Assembly: GCA_021234155.1 (NCBI GenBank)
Contig: JAJEKV010000038.1
Location: 4,834,847-4,898,846, forward strand
Origin: Isoetes taiwanensis
Lineage: Eukaryota; Streptophyta; Lycopodiopsida; Isoetales; Isoetaceae
DNA: 64,000 nucleotides
Direction of reading: 5' to 3'
This document shows, piece by piece, positions 21,534 to 33,899 of this stretch. The notes under the pieces were generated by a model. That model was not told where the DNA came from. It saw nothing but the letters and a program-made list of their open reading frames with translations, and did not search any database. Positions within the stretch are counted from its first letter, which is position 1. Each line of letters begins with the position of its first letter. A program made the translations under genes and the position numbers.

Positions 21534-24500
21534 AACTCCAAAATCACGCCAACCTGCTATTGTCTTCTAGGGGGTTTTTGTTTTTTTTAATCTTTTTTTT
21601 TGGACTTCAAAAATAACATAAGGTTGCGATTCACGTGTGACTTTTCATATGCGAATTGAAATATGCAGAAATGAAGAGCAAGTTGCTAACATAGATGAGA
21701 CAAATATTGCTTGCTCGATAGATGATAATATTAGGTTTGATAATAACAAATTGCATGGAACGCGAGGCACTTCCAGACTCGAAATTATCGATACATGGCA
21801 CAAATATCATACAAAAATATCATATATTCCAATAAAACATTAAGGGATCAATCCATGTTTTTCAACGTATTTAACAAGGTGTGGTTCCATGTCACCCGTT
21901 CTATCCAGCTTGGGTATGCGAATCTAACACTTCACCCAATCATCCCCCCATAGCCAAATTATGCATAATAGACACAAACTTCACCCGTAAAATCATCCGT
22001 CGCAAAGTTATTTGGATCGTAAGATGGTGGATTCAGGGCCTGTGTTTGATTGTAGAAGCATTTGAGAGCATCATCATCCACTATGATTATATCATCCTTA
22101 TTCTCGATACCAAGTTAGGCCCATCATGTTACTCAAGTGTTTGATGAAGATAGGCTTGCTGTTGGATCCTTGGGATTAGTGAACTTCACACATTTGTTCT
22201 GATCCCAAAGGGTCAACCAATGTCTCACGCATTTCCCCAGTGCCTCCAAAGTATCCTTGATGTTCCTTAGTTCCATGGATGACCAAATACCAACTCGAAA
22301 TAACCCAAATGCCTCGTCTAGCATCTCCTTCAAGTGCGACGGGATAGATCCACTTGGTGTTTGATTCTCACCGGTGTCTGATGAAATTGTTCTCTAGCTT
22401 CATGTGAATACACTTTATTTTTCGGAAAAGTCTTGCAAAGGACTCGTTTAGGTCGAACACCACAACCTTCTTAGAAACGCAATGGAAGTTGAAACATCAA
22501 ACATGTATCCGGTCAACAAGATACGATAACACAAACAATACAAACGCCGCAAGCGTGATTTGAAATAGTCATAACCAAATCGCTAAACTCGGTGATTTAG
22601 TTTGACAACGAAAAATAATCAAAACACGCTTGGCGATTTAATTCAAAGGTAATACAAATTAAATCCGCGGCGTGGCGCTATTTAAATGGGCAAGGCCATA
22701 CCTATCATCTTCGGTTTATTTTAGTCATCGGCCATTCTCCCTTCGCCACCCCCTTAATCTTAGTCTTCTTACATTTGTTAGAATTGTTATTTTCTATTAG
22801 TTCAACGTCCTTCACAACCGACATTATTTTACTATTGATTTGGCAAACACCGTGAATCACTAGAGCCGCCTTCCGTTGCCTTCATTTTTCTGCCCCACAT
22901 CAATTAGTTCATTGTTAACTTGTGAATCTACTCTATTGTTGCTTGCATCACCCATAATGTGGGCAAAATATTCCCTAAGTTCGCCATCACGATTACTTTG
23001 AGCAACCAGGTTTAGCAGCTATTTGTTCATTCTTGCTTTCCTTATCGGGCTCTTGATTACTAGTTCCCACTCCGAAGCAACGCCCACTTTCGAATTGGAC
23101 AAGTCTCACGAGACTTTTGATTCTTTGATGATTTCAGGTTGCCATAAGGGCCTTTAGGAGACTTGGCAAGCACATGCATGAGGAATGGTTCAAGAAAGTC
23201 TTTGGCCTGCTCATCACTCACAAAGCAAAGTGACATCTTCTTGCACCCATAAGAGCCTCTCGGGCAATATAACCTCCAACATGAAGCTCAAGCGTGTTGT
23301 ATCAATTGGAGCAAATGCCTCGACGAGGTAAGCAGCCATAGACGGGGAAATCCATTTTTATTTAAGGGGCCCTTCTCCTTAGTTTGTAGCTCGTGCCTTG
23401 ATTTCCCCACTTAGGAGGGGTCCCGATCCTCATCCTCTTCCTCGACTCATCCTCATTACGACCGATCCCGATCCGTATGAAAGAATATAGTTCTTAAGTC
23501 CGGATCATCTAGAAGAAAACATTCCCATGCCTTCGCTATTGTCACCCTTGGCCTTAGCAATATCATATTCCTCGTCCCCGACATGGATATCATAATAAAG
23601 ATCACATGTGCCATCTTCCGTTACGTTCAAGACTCATTATCCTTAACATCATATATTAGGCATCCCTCCCTAATAACTTTGAGGCACTCCGGATCATGAG
23701 CAGCCGAATAGTGCATCTGGATGTGACTCACCTCGAAGGACAAACGATGACAATAGTGAAGGACCTCTCGGTTGTCAATCCTATACGCCTGGTAAAGAAG
23801 CTCTTGTAGTCCTTCGGTTCATGCCCATATCTCCTCTCCCACCCTGTTTGTCCAACACAAAGAGTGATATATTTTTAAGGCCGGTTGAATCGGCAAGAGA
23901 CCTTTGTACCCAATGGAGACCCAATCTTTGGATGAGTGTCGTCTTCTCCGGTAATCTTCTTCACAAGGGCCACTTTTCTTCTCAACTCGGCCAAGCCTTA
24001 GGGGTAGAGTCTCCTTATGTTTTGTATTTTTAGCCTTCCAATTCTTTAGGAAGTCCTTTGACCGTAATACAAACTTCTTGATGTCATCATTCATGACCTT
24101 GTATTTGTCCGAAAATCCAATTTCGGATAATGCCACATCCCCGATAGCCTTTTTGTAACTCAGCTCCTACATTTGACTTCATTGTAATGTACATCCTTTA
24201 CATGATCATAAAGACTCAACGGGACATCCTATCCTTGGTGAAAGCACCCTTCTTGTATAAGACTTCCTTCTTTAAGCACCGGTCTAAAACCCAAATGGTC
24301 TCGGTGCCTAGCCCCTGAGTCTTTCTCATCTCTGTCACATTCAAGTCAAAGATGCTTACATCAACAGGAGGCACCCTACCCATAGTATCTGGCAGCTTCC
24401 CTTGTGCATAAGCGTCCTAGAATTCATTCCACTTGAGCCATACTGCCTCCTTACAAAACACAATCTTATACGAGTCTGTTGGTCCTGACTTGCTGGATGA

Positions 24501-24791
24501 GCTTTCAGAAGGATCTGCAATGTCATCACCACCTTTTTTCTTTGATTTTCTTGCAGTCTTCTTCTTCTCTCAGATAATTGTTCATGCGGCGAGTCCGCTC
24601 CAGCGGCTTGAATGCCTCCTGGACTTTGACCATGCAATACGGTGGGCAATGGGCAGCCATATTCCACCCATGTTGACGGCCGGCGTATGCGGTTGTTCAA
24701 CGTATGGACTGCAATAGTACGACATTGAATCAAGATCATAGAATAGAAACACGGGGTACTTGATTTGAATAGAATTGATGAAGAGAAAAAT

Positions 24792-25006
24792 CACGCTGGC
24801 GTGAAAATGAATAAAGTTACTAATGCAATTCCAGCCAGTGCAGCTTTCCAAATCAAACCAATTCACGCCCGGGCATGTTTTCAAATCAATGAATTCACGC
24901 GTGTTTTCAAATCAATTGGTTGACTTGAAAACACGCTGGCGTGGAATCGATTGATTTCAAACACGCTGGCGTGAATTGGTTTGATTTGAAAAGCACGCTC
25001 GGCGTG
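24792..25006. repeat. Cluster of CACGC-N2/3-GCGTG palindromes (intronic)
   Basis: Perfect copies lie at 24792-24803, 24932-24943, 24962-24973 and 24994-25006. Degenerate copies lie between them (CACGCCCGGGCATG, CACGCGTG). Spacers share ATTGGTTTGATTT or its inverse, so the whole cluster is a nest of direct and inverted repeats. It sits in the intron after the IIDGQHS exon of the leftward gene. Confidence 0.9.
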
Positions 25007-26217
25007 AATACAATTTATAAAACCAGGTTGATTACCTTTTGTATAGAAATGTCTTCCCCATTTCATTCAAAGTTGCACTTATCTCACCAAATCTGCGAGG
25101 TGAAGTATTGGCATCCAAGATCGACACCTCCTATAATGATAGTGATTGTAGAACACTTTTTGGCCTGTTTGTTCTCGGCCGCTTTTGCGATGATGGCCTT
25201 TTGTGCCTCAACGAATGCTGCCCGTCGATGATGACATATTTAATATCATCACTTGATAATAGCTCTGGACGTTCCACCACACAAAGAGCTTGTTCGAGAT
25301 CATATCCCAAGGTAGCACATCCGGCATAGGCATTTGACTGGATTACTAATCATGCTCTCGAACAATCTCCATGGCATGTCTTTGGATCATATCTTACGCT
25401 AACATAAATGGAGCTTGGTGAACGGATGAGGACTTCACATGGATCGCAAAAGTTTCCTTAAGACCCAAAGGATAATGGTCGAGTATTTATTCAAATTGTT
25501 CATGGCCTCTAGTTTGCGCCACTCATCCTGTTCATTCTCAAAAAATGAAGCCTCCATGCCTTCGACAACCGGGTTGAACATCCTTCCCTAGATCTAGGAC
25601 CCTCTTAGAAGCTTTCAAGTCAGCTAATTCCCTAGCTTGCTGCAAATAGTGACTTGGTGTCGGGTTTAGTGAACATGCCTCACGCACATTTATGTAACCC
25701 CTTGGCAAATAGATATTGGCGTAATCGCTACATTGGTTGGCCAACCATACTTAAAACATGTCTCACCGCTCACATCCGTCTTCATGAACGTATCCTTGTA
25801 TCACGAGCTCTCTACAAAGAGTAAGTCCGAGCGCATCTTTCTTCCGCCCATGTAATCTCCAAGAGCAATTTGCGATTGGTGTCATCCTCTTCCTCACAAG
25901 AGATTAGGATCCCTTGTTTGGCCATCTTGTGCCGCTTCCTTTTTCCTCGAGAAGAGAGTTAAGTCGAGCTTGCCATTTGTCTTGGCAAGGTCAACGTGCC
26001 ACGGCACCCTCGTCCATTTCCTCTTGAGGCGGGGGTCGATTGGTTGCTATAAGAATCGCCCTTCATCATCTAAGGTGAGATCATATGGTACTGCATCCGG
26101 GTCGCCCGCCCTTGCTTTCTTGGCAGGATTAGAACCTGAATTAGTAGGGGTTTTCTTCCTCTTCAGCACTGCAAATGAAGATGAGCACTTTTTAGAGTAC
26201 TTTTCAGAACAAGAAAT

Positions 26218-26268
26218 CACGCTTGGCGTGCATTTAAACCTAAATTAGTACAAATCACGCTTGGCGTG
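26218..26268. repeat. Two CACGCTTGGCGTG palindromes in intron 1
   Basis: Identical 13-bp palindromes at 26218-26230 and 26256-26268 lie in the intron between exons 1 and 2 of the leftward gene of element B. An AAATTAGTACAAAT spacer separates them. Confidence 0.9.
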
Positions 26269-27099
26269 TTGGTATCTCCTATTATTGACCATGCTATGCG
26301 TTAATTTGAAACTAAATTATTTTGCATCCACATTTTAAGCTACATACCCTTCATGAATCCATATTTCACACTATTTAACCTCATTGAACATTGCTATCTC
26401 CAACTGTCTAACACCGCTATATTCTATATATAAAACAGAGCAAAATTATGTTCTACAGAACGGACAATCAGAGCATTAACTGATGTTAATACTTAAAATT
26501 CATGCAAAGCATAATAACTCAAACTCATGCAAAGCATATTATCTGAAGGCAAGGAAATATCTCAAATTCATGCAAGCATAATACTCTCCACACAGTGTGT
26601 ATTCTGTGGCAAATTAAATACCTTGAATAGGGTTCTGTGTATTCTGATCAACGTCCTCTGAAGCTTGAGAAGAGCCGGGTTTAGAGATTCCTCTTCCACC
26701 GCTTCCTCTGCCCCGTCCGCCTCGACCACCTCTGGTTTTAGAAGACATCTCCGGAGTCGCCTAGTAACAGAGTCGGAAGGTCGCTCGGATACGCGCTCGA
26801 GCTGCTCGAAGAAATAGCTTTTTCTACCTGTACGAGAAATAGAGAAATTTGAATTTCAAGAAAACACAAAATGCAGTTTCGAAATATTCTTGACACATAC
26901 AAATAATAATGACGAAGACCCGTCCGCCGACTTCTTTCATTAAGTTTTTAAAAACCAATCTACCCAAAAAGTATCCATGAAATTTATCCCGCCTAAACGT
27001 AGTTAACCTAATCTTTCTTCTAATTCGAATTTTCCCGACCGCCAGAGTTTCCATAGCGCCTTAAGCTTCTCAAATCAGCTTCAGAGACTCAAATCAGCT

Positions 27100-27450
27100 T
27101 CTCAAGAATGGCTACAGAATTCTGGTACTCATCTCATTCCAATAGCTTGAACATTAATTTCCAATAGTAGGTGTCTGAATAGCAATTTTCTGCGAGTTAA
27201 TCGAAGATGAATGTTTCATGTTAACTACAAATCAGAAAAGGAAAGTAGGATTATGCAAGATCGACTCCATCGATCCGACTGTAAACTGTCATGGAATTCC
27301 GCTCGGGGATAAGTATGTCCGAGTTACAGTGATTAACTGCTGCGCTATGGATGAAGCTTTACCTCGCAGACACCCCGGTGGGGATACGGTTGGAGAAAGT
27401 GTTGGAACATTTGTTGCATGGCCAAGAAACCGCTTAAAAAAGGTATGTAA
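27100..27450 (+). pseudogene. Rightward gene of element B, first exons with DUF8039-like module
   Basis: A short first exon probably begins MATEF at 27108. It shares the divergent promoter region (26749-27107) with the leftward gene. The second exon (about 27199-27450) is open: ECFMLTTNQKRKVGLCKI, NCHGIPLGDKYVRVTVI, MDEALPRRHPGGDTVGES and FVAWPRNRLKK, ending at a GTATGT donor. The pattern resembles the DUF8039-type module of plant transposon-associated proteins (from memory). This exon is intact in B but broken in A. The gene is thought to continue, after a 3.4-kb intron region, into the exon at 30824. Confidence 0.6.
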
Positions 27451-28250
27451 CATGTATTACATTGTAGAACTATAGAAGTAGACAAAATTTGTTGTATTCA
27501 TTGGAAAAAGATTACAATTGTATATAATCTGGATAAACCGGATAAACCGGACAAAATCCCGGACTCTTGTTTCAAGCCCGGTCTCTTGAGTAGGCTGGGC
27601 TATCGATCTCCCATTTCCATTGCAGGGGCATAGTGAATTCTTACGGTAAAACCCGGCAAAAACACCGGGCTCTAGCTCCACCACCCCGCTTTGCTCCACC
27701 TCCACCTCCTGCTCCTGCTCTGCTCCACCTCTGCTCCATTGGTTGAACCTCCAATGCATCATTATAACGCTTCTTGATAGTGGTTCCATTGGTTGAGCCA
27801 TCTCCATTGCATCGTTATACCTTTGTGATAGTGGTTCGTGTTTGGGGCATCCGGGCATAGAGGCTAACCACTAAGAAACGCATGACTCCTCATTTTGAAT
27901 CTCGTGGCGGATGCGAGATTCCTCTCGATCAATGCATGTACTTGCATTCTCGAGTGATTAGATAAGAGGCGAGCCTCCGATGCGATTGCAAGGGCCCCCC
28001 AGGCGAGATCTATCATTGCCTGGCGCTCTGCGCCATCATCATTACTTGATCCAAGTACTCGGGGGTTGCAAGATCGGTGCTCCAGCCAGAAACCGGTGCT
28101 CATTTGCGTTCAACCGGGATGGAGATTGGAGCCAAACTGGAGCCGGGCCGTGTGATTGCTGGCCCAAATGTAATTCCAATCCATCTTAAGTCACCAACCG
28201 GGTGATTAATGTAACACGGCATCTATCAATAGGAAGTGGCCGGAATATCG
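27451..28250. other. Intron-like DNA with a 46-bp tandem repeat
   Basis: Two minus-strand frames (27457-27858 and 27864-28103) have no recognisable domain. One contains an imperfect tandem repeat of CAACCAATGGAACCACTATCA (about 27715-27840). GC content is higher than in the flanks, which hints at an old coding insert. I assign no function. Confidence 0.4.
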
Positions 28251-28255
28251 GTATT

Positions 28256-28557
28256 CACGCTGGCGTGTTATATTTCTTTATTTATAAACTTAGAAACTAA
28301 GAGACCACGCCCGTGTTTAAGCGTAAAAGTTGAAAGTAGGGATACAATTGTTTGCACGCTCAGCGTGTAAACTGCTATATAGGAAAAACTATACACGCTC
28401 GGCGTGCATTCAGCAGCCAGCGTGTAAATAATTGCCTGGCCTTTATCTATTTACTTATCTAACTGTACAGGTTTTTTTTTTCTCCCTCCCTGCTGAATGC
28501 ACGCCGAGCGTGTATTCATGTTGAAGGCCAAGGCTACCATAAAACACGCTTAGCGTG
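28256..28557. repeat. Second cluster of CACGC-N2/3-GCGTG palindromes
   Basis: Perfect copies lie at 28256-28267, 28355-28367, 28394-28406, 28500-28512 and 28545-28557, with half-sites between. Central bases vary (TG, TCA, TCG, CGA, TTA) while the CACGC and GCGTG arms are kept. That pattern suggests selection or derivation as a binding palindrome. Confidence 0.92.
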
Positions 28558-29127
28558 TTTCAAATATTATCTTTCAGATTTTTCTAATGCTTTCTACTAC
28601 ACTTATTCATAATAGAAACTTGCATGCAATAGCATGATTAATTCAGGAAGAGAAACTCAAGAATTTACTCGAAACAAAAAGAAGCAGATGAAGTTTATAA
28701 AAAACTATTCTGGTTTTCATAAACATCATCTGCTTCCTCTGCCTCGAGCAAATGCAAAAGCTTGTCTTCTTGGATTAAACCTGCCATTGAGATGCAACTT
28801 AAAACTAAATGAAAACTAACCTTGAGTTCTGAGGCTGGAAGGATTCGAAGAACGGAGGACTATGCTTGTGGTTTTAATTCCGAGGCTTTTCGATTCATGG
28901 ACCTTAGTCCTCCGCTTTTGGTTTTAATTACGAGTCTCCGATTTCCTCTCACTCTGAGATGCTTTCTGAACAAAAGGCGGAGTCTTTTAGTAAGTTAGGA
29001 ATTGCCGAAACCAAACATCTAACATTGATGAATATAAATCCGCTCACCAAGATTTCGGGACGGCGGATCCAAACACAGCAGAAGCGCAACCGGCAAATCG
29101 TATGAAGGAAGGAAGAAAATGTAGGAA

Positions 29128-30480
29128 CTTTGAGAGCGTAAAATGGATTTATATAGGCACAATTAGAAAAAAGTTAGCGTGAATAATTGATTGCTTGAAT
29201 TAACACACTTTGCGTTCGGTCTTCCCTTGGGACATGACATGTATATGGTATATATGGAGAATATTGCATTTCATGCAATAAATTCTCACGGCATTTTATT
29301 CCATTTATTGCATTCGAAAAAATAGAATTTAGAAATTTTATATAGGCTAACTTAAAATTGATTTTAAAGGCAAAGTTATCAAGGCTAAAAAATGACTTGT
29401 AAGGTTGGGGAATTTTTTTAGGTCGTATAGGAAAATTTCCTATGGTTACTGTGATGCATCAGAGATTTCTCATGTGGTTGATTTATAGTGTTCCCGAGAC
29501 TTTGTTGAGACAAAATTTGCAGATACAAAATTCTAGAGAGACAAAATTTTAGAAAAAACTTGGAGCCAAAATAATTGGAGAATCTGATTTGATTTTATCC
29601 AAAAAATTTATGTACTGTAAAAAACTGTTTGAAGAAAAAACTGTTTGAAGACAAAGTTTATAAAGAAAACTGTTTGATTTCATTAAAAACAGTTGTATGT
29701 ACTGATGCCCAAGGCTTAGAAGCCTTGTTGCCCAAGGCTTTTCACACAATTCTGAGAAAAAAATGCCCGGGGCGTGTCCAAAACTTCTGTAAGAATGGAA
29801 ACAAAAAAATGGGCGCGCCGGATCTGCATCACTCTTCTTCCACGCCTGCAACAAAGAAGAAAAAGAAAGGTGTTAGAAAAAGAAAGAAAGGTGCAAAACA
29901 AAAACAAAAAAGAAATCACATGCAAACCGGGTTCATCTCTTAACCACTCCAAAAACTGGTGGTGTGATTGTCTTCCTCCTCCTTCTTCTTCTCCTCCTCC
30001 TCCTCCTCCTCCTCCTCCTCCTCCTCCTCCTCCTCCTCCTCCTCCTCCGAGATTTCATTCTCTGTTTCAGGGTCAAGCCAACCCTGAAGCAGAGCGGTCA
30101 TGTGCTCTTGGGAGGACATCTCCTCCTCTTCCTCCTCTTCCTCCTCTTCCTCCTCTTCAGAATCAGAGGAATCAGAGGAGCTCAACTCCTCCTCTTCCAT
30201 AACGAAATCAGAATCATCCTCTGAATCGGAATCAGAGGAGAATTGGGAAAGAAAATCAATGAGGGGGGGGGAAATGAGCGGGTTCTTCAACCCGACGTCT
30301 CTTTGAGGAGACCTCGGGTTCTTCATGAAGGTCGAGCGCTGAGGCTGAACGCTTCATGGCGGGCAGAAAAAAAAATTGGGACAGAATGGAGGTCTTGAGA
30401 GCGTGAACCGGATTTATATAGGGTTAATTAGCTCTTAGCGTGAATAATTTATTGCCTCAAATAACACGCCAGGCGTACGA
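29128..30480 (-). promoter_or_regulatory. Duplicated minus-strand promoter-like segment (29128-29215 and 30391-30480)
   Basis: Two segments of about 85 bp, 1.26 kb apart, share GAGAGCGT, GGATTTATATAGG, AATTAG and TTAGCGTGAATAATT. On the minus strand each offers a TATATAAATCC box. The right copy lies just upstream of the acidic gene start at 30357. The left copy lies upstream of a short minus-strand frame near 29104. They look like a duplicated promoter. Confidence 0.55.
29940..30357 (-). pseudogene. Acidic Glu/Ser-rich protein, antisense gene inside element B
   Basis: The frame from 30326 gives 128 residues dominated by Glu, Asp and Ser (SSDSDSEDDSDFVMEEEE, MSSQEHMTALLQGW, and poly-Glu runs of about 13 and 20). 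A better start is the ATG at about 30355: KRSASALDLHEEPEV, then SSKRRRVEEPAH, a nuclear-localisation-like basic stretch. It joins the acidic frame only if one base is lost or gained in the poly-C run at about 30264-30271. The poly-Glu tract is encoded by a CCT/CTC microsatellite. It corresponds in position and composition to 15616-16152 of element A. No family is recognised. Confidence 0.5.
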
Positions 30481-30823
30481 AATTCCCGCCAGCTATATTA
30501 TCTAGGGTATATTATTATGGATAATAAATTCTCACGTCTATTAGTTATATGTCTTTTCGTAATCATATATCCAAATTTTCGATAATTAAAATTTGGATAT
30601 ATTTATATAAATGTCATTTCCTTGTTGTTGCCATGAAAATTCTTGTTTTAAATGATCGTTTACGCCCATTGTTATTATTATATTAAACCTATTTCCAAGG
30701 AATTTCTTGCTTTTAAAAAAATTTGATTTACCTCTACATATTCCATAAATGTCGTTACTTTTTTATCTTATGGTGTAATAATTTTTTCTTACTCATTGAC
30801 TAAAAAGAGTGCAATTTGCCTAG

Positions 30824-33730
30824 GTCAATGGTGCCTCTCCAACTCAAGATGGTGTGCAACATATTGAAAAGAGCAATATCAATGAAAAACCAACTCCTAG
30901 CAAGAATGTTGAAGAAAAACAATTAGTCCTCTATAGTAGGGTGCAATGGAGGAACAAGAAGGTGAGAATCATGCACAAGTGCAACAAGGAAATAGTAGGC
31001 CAAGGAGTCATTGTGCTAGCGGATCCCGGTCAAGTCAAGTTAATGATGAAAGGCTAGGGGAAGACAATATTGGTATTGCAATTTCGATGTTGGAAGACAA
31101 CCGGAAGGTAAAGGTTTGGGTGACAAGGAATGTTTTGGTTGTGTCAAGCAATTGGAGGTTCCTTGCATCATGGCATGGCCTATAAGTAGTGTTCAATTTG
31201 TGGAGGATTATATTTTTCCGAGCCCGAGGTTGTTGGGGACAATGATTGTCTTGATATTGATCCATTGGCAGTTGGAACTCTAAACCTAGGCAAAAGGGGA
31301 GAAGTATCAGTTGCCAGACATTATCCTAGCAAAAGAGCCAAGTTGATTAGTGACACCAAACGTGAGACAATGGTGAAGGTTAGGGGCTCAGATTGTTGTT
31401 GGAGTGATTGTATGCAATTCTTCACAATAGAACAATTGGTGGAAGCAAGAGCCACTTTTCAAGAGTACACTGTTGATGAGAGGAGGACCTACATGTACAC
31501 AATCTTCGAGCATGCACTTCAAGATGAAAGAAACCCAAACAGAAAAAGATACCCTTTGCTAGGCAAATGGATATGTACAAAAGCATGGCAGAGTATCCAT
31601 GCAATTCCAACTTCTTCATGGCATAATTGGCAAAGAAAACAGGCAGAGGGGAACAGGATTGCTTTACATGGAAATAATGGTTTGTTGAGACCAACAGCTA
31701 GGACCTTGGCTGCCAGGGAGATATTTGAAAAATATATTGATTTCAATGCAGAGTCTATGCCACACAAAAAGCGTAAGGGATGAAAAGGGAAGAGCGGTTG
31801 TTGAGAAAAGGTTGCCATCACATTGTACTCAAAAAGAGTATTTTGGAAGAAGTGAATTCCCTACTCAGAATTGGGAATTCTTCCAATATCCCAACCTAGC
31901 TTTAGTAGGTTATGGAAGAAGCATTTCAATCATGTCACCATAGCAACTTCAAACAACTTTGCAAAGTGCAATTTATGTGCTAAGTTGAAGGAGACTCTTG
32001 ATAAGACTGTGTAACCTAGTCAAAGGGCTAGGATAAGGGAGCATATGAAGGACCATATGACTGACCAACTATCATGTAGATCATGTTATTGGATGTGGAG
32101 GACTTTATCTGCATTGGAACCCAATAACTATTTATGTATTATACATGACAAGATGGACCAGCAAAAGACTTGTCTTCCACAATTCAAGTACATACCAAAG
32201 TCATGTGGCGGATCATACCCTTTACTGATCTCAATGATCAAAGCAATCTTGCATGGGCAGAATCAAACCTACTATGGCCATTTTAGTTTGGAGTTGTGGA
32301 GCGATGGTCCAGATTTTCATATTGGGAGTATCATGAGGTGTTTGAGAAACTATGAAAATGGATACAATGGTCACCTCCAGGACCTTACAAAATAGCCGGG
32401 CACTACATAGAGCATTGTTAGATGGAAACCCTAACAATATTGAAAAGTTCAGCAAGGCAAGGTTTAGGAAGCATGGGTCTAATGAACATGTTGGAGCTTC
32501 AACTTCACGTGCTAAACCTCAAGATCTACCCAAAAGGTTTCTCTTGCAACTTGATAATTGTGCTTTGGCCAAAATAAGAACAGGTGGATGTTTTCTTTCC
32601 TATCCTACTTAACAGCTGTGGGGATATTTGAAAGAGTTAATTTAGGGTTTCTTATGCCCGGGCATACCCATGAGGATGTGGATGCATTATTTGGCAAATA
32701 TAGTTGTATACTTGAAGCAGAACAGAGACCAACTTTCCTAGGCTAATGGAAATCTTGCATGAATGCACTACTCCAAACCCTATAGCTTCTCTCATAGAAG
32801 AAGTGCCCGATTGGAAGAGCTTTGTGGATGGTTATACATTGGATCTTGAAGGTCATTCCAGGCCTCTGCAGTTCACTTTTTGGGTGAGAGATGGGATTCC
32901 AATCTTCCAATGGAAGATGAGACCTTCGAGGATGAGTGGAGAGGAGGGGAGGAAATATGGCGTGAGAGATGAGAATGGCAAGCCTATGATACCTCTAGGT
33001 CAACCAAAAGCTTTAAAACCTACTGAAGAAGTGAAGCAATTGGGATTGACTAAGGAAGGAATCCAAGACTATATAAAGCATTGGCAAACCAATCCAGATG
33101 ACACCAACCGTGCCTTGGTGGCTTACTGGAAGAAGGTGATTAACCTGCTGGGGGAGATAGACACATCCTCAGATGAATTGAAAGAAGGGTGGTTGCCTAA
33201 AACTAGGTGGAAGACCTTAGCAGGTGTTTGAGGATTTTGATGACACTTTGTAAGTAGCATTCGCAAGCAATATGCTCCTCCTCCTTCTGACAAACACTAT
33301 GTTGGTCCTAAGAACAATAGGCCAAAGTTTCTAGGCATGGATGCTTATGAACCTTCCACTGACTTGGAATGCCACCAATTTGTGGTAGTAAAGCCATCAG
33401 ATTTAGATACATATCCAAAGTGTGGTTGGGGTTCACTATCTCCGATATTTGCAAAGAAGAAGGTAATATTAACTTCAACCATGTGCGGTGGAATGGTGGT
33501 GTCCAAAGGCATCGCTTGACCAACGTGTCGGATAAAAGAAAGGTACTTTCATTGTTGGACAAAGAAATGGAGGAGAAATCAGAAAGTGATCCCGATCTTT
33601 GGCTAGACTATGAAAGTGTTTTGTACTCATGGACTCCAAACACTATTCCAAATAGAAATGCGAAATTACAATACCTCCGGATGTCAGGAAGAAGGCTATG
33701 ATATCATTGGGGGTGCTTGAAGAAAGTTGA
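30824..33730 (+). pseudogene. DUF7869-like protein of element B (putative transposase), frameshifted
   Basis: The exon starts after a TTTGCCTAG acceptor at a site equivalent to element A. It shows RNKKVRIMHKCNKEIVGQG, DERLGEDNIGIAI, SDCCWSDCMQFF, EARATFQEYTVDERRTYMY, an inactivated copy of the KCNLCAKLK segment, CIIHDKMDQQKTCLP, LWSDGPDFHIGSIMRCLRNY, then LQLDNCA. After a one-base shift come NKNRWMFSFLSYLTAVG and FLMPGHTHEDVDALFGKYS. The C-terminal part (32746-33231) has EVPDWKSFVDGYTLDLEGH and FTFWVRDG. At least six frame breaks are present (near 31055, 31780, 31990, 32395, 32575 and 33230). The protein would be about 950 residues. The assignment to DUF7869 rests on the DNC...NKNR and GHTHEDVD motifs and their spacing. 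Confidence 0.75.
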
Positions 33731-33899
33731 ATAACTATGTAAATTTTTGTTATCACGTTTTTATGATATGGTGCTATATTGTGAAATATTGACTATTTTG
33801 TAAATAACATGATATTACGTTTTCATAATTTTGAGGTGAAATGTGTGAATTTGAATATGCTACTAAAAACATGCAATATGAAATTTGTCCCAAAATTAA

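Larger units (their letters stand above)
22133..26748 (-). pseudogene. Leftward gene of element B, ParB/DGQHR-like, heavily decayed
   Basis: Exon 1 (26748-26622) encodes MSSKTRGGRGGRGRGSGGRG..., an RG-rich nucleic-acid-binding type start, and ends at a GTATTT donor. Exon 2 starts at 26168 after TTTGCAG in matching phase (VLKRKKTPTNSG, basic NPAKKARAG). It then shows WHVDLAKTNGKLDLTLFSRKK and a GETCFKYGWP stretch, both shared with element A. Near 25230 it reads YVIIDGQHS, the ParB/DGQHR-like motif. Palindrome-rich intron sequence follows (24790-25020). More coding-like pieces continue to about 22133 (24356-24739, 23819-24136, 22133-22333, the last with KEMLDEAFGLFRVGIWSSME), so the intact protein was probably over 1000 residues. 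Many stops and frameshifts are present. Function is unknown. Confidence 0.6.

Noticed and set aside
29964-30224. Plus-strand poly-Leu or poly-Pro proteins
   Set aside because: They are the antisense of the CCT/CTC microsatellite that encodes poly-Glu on the minus strand.
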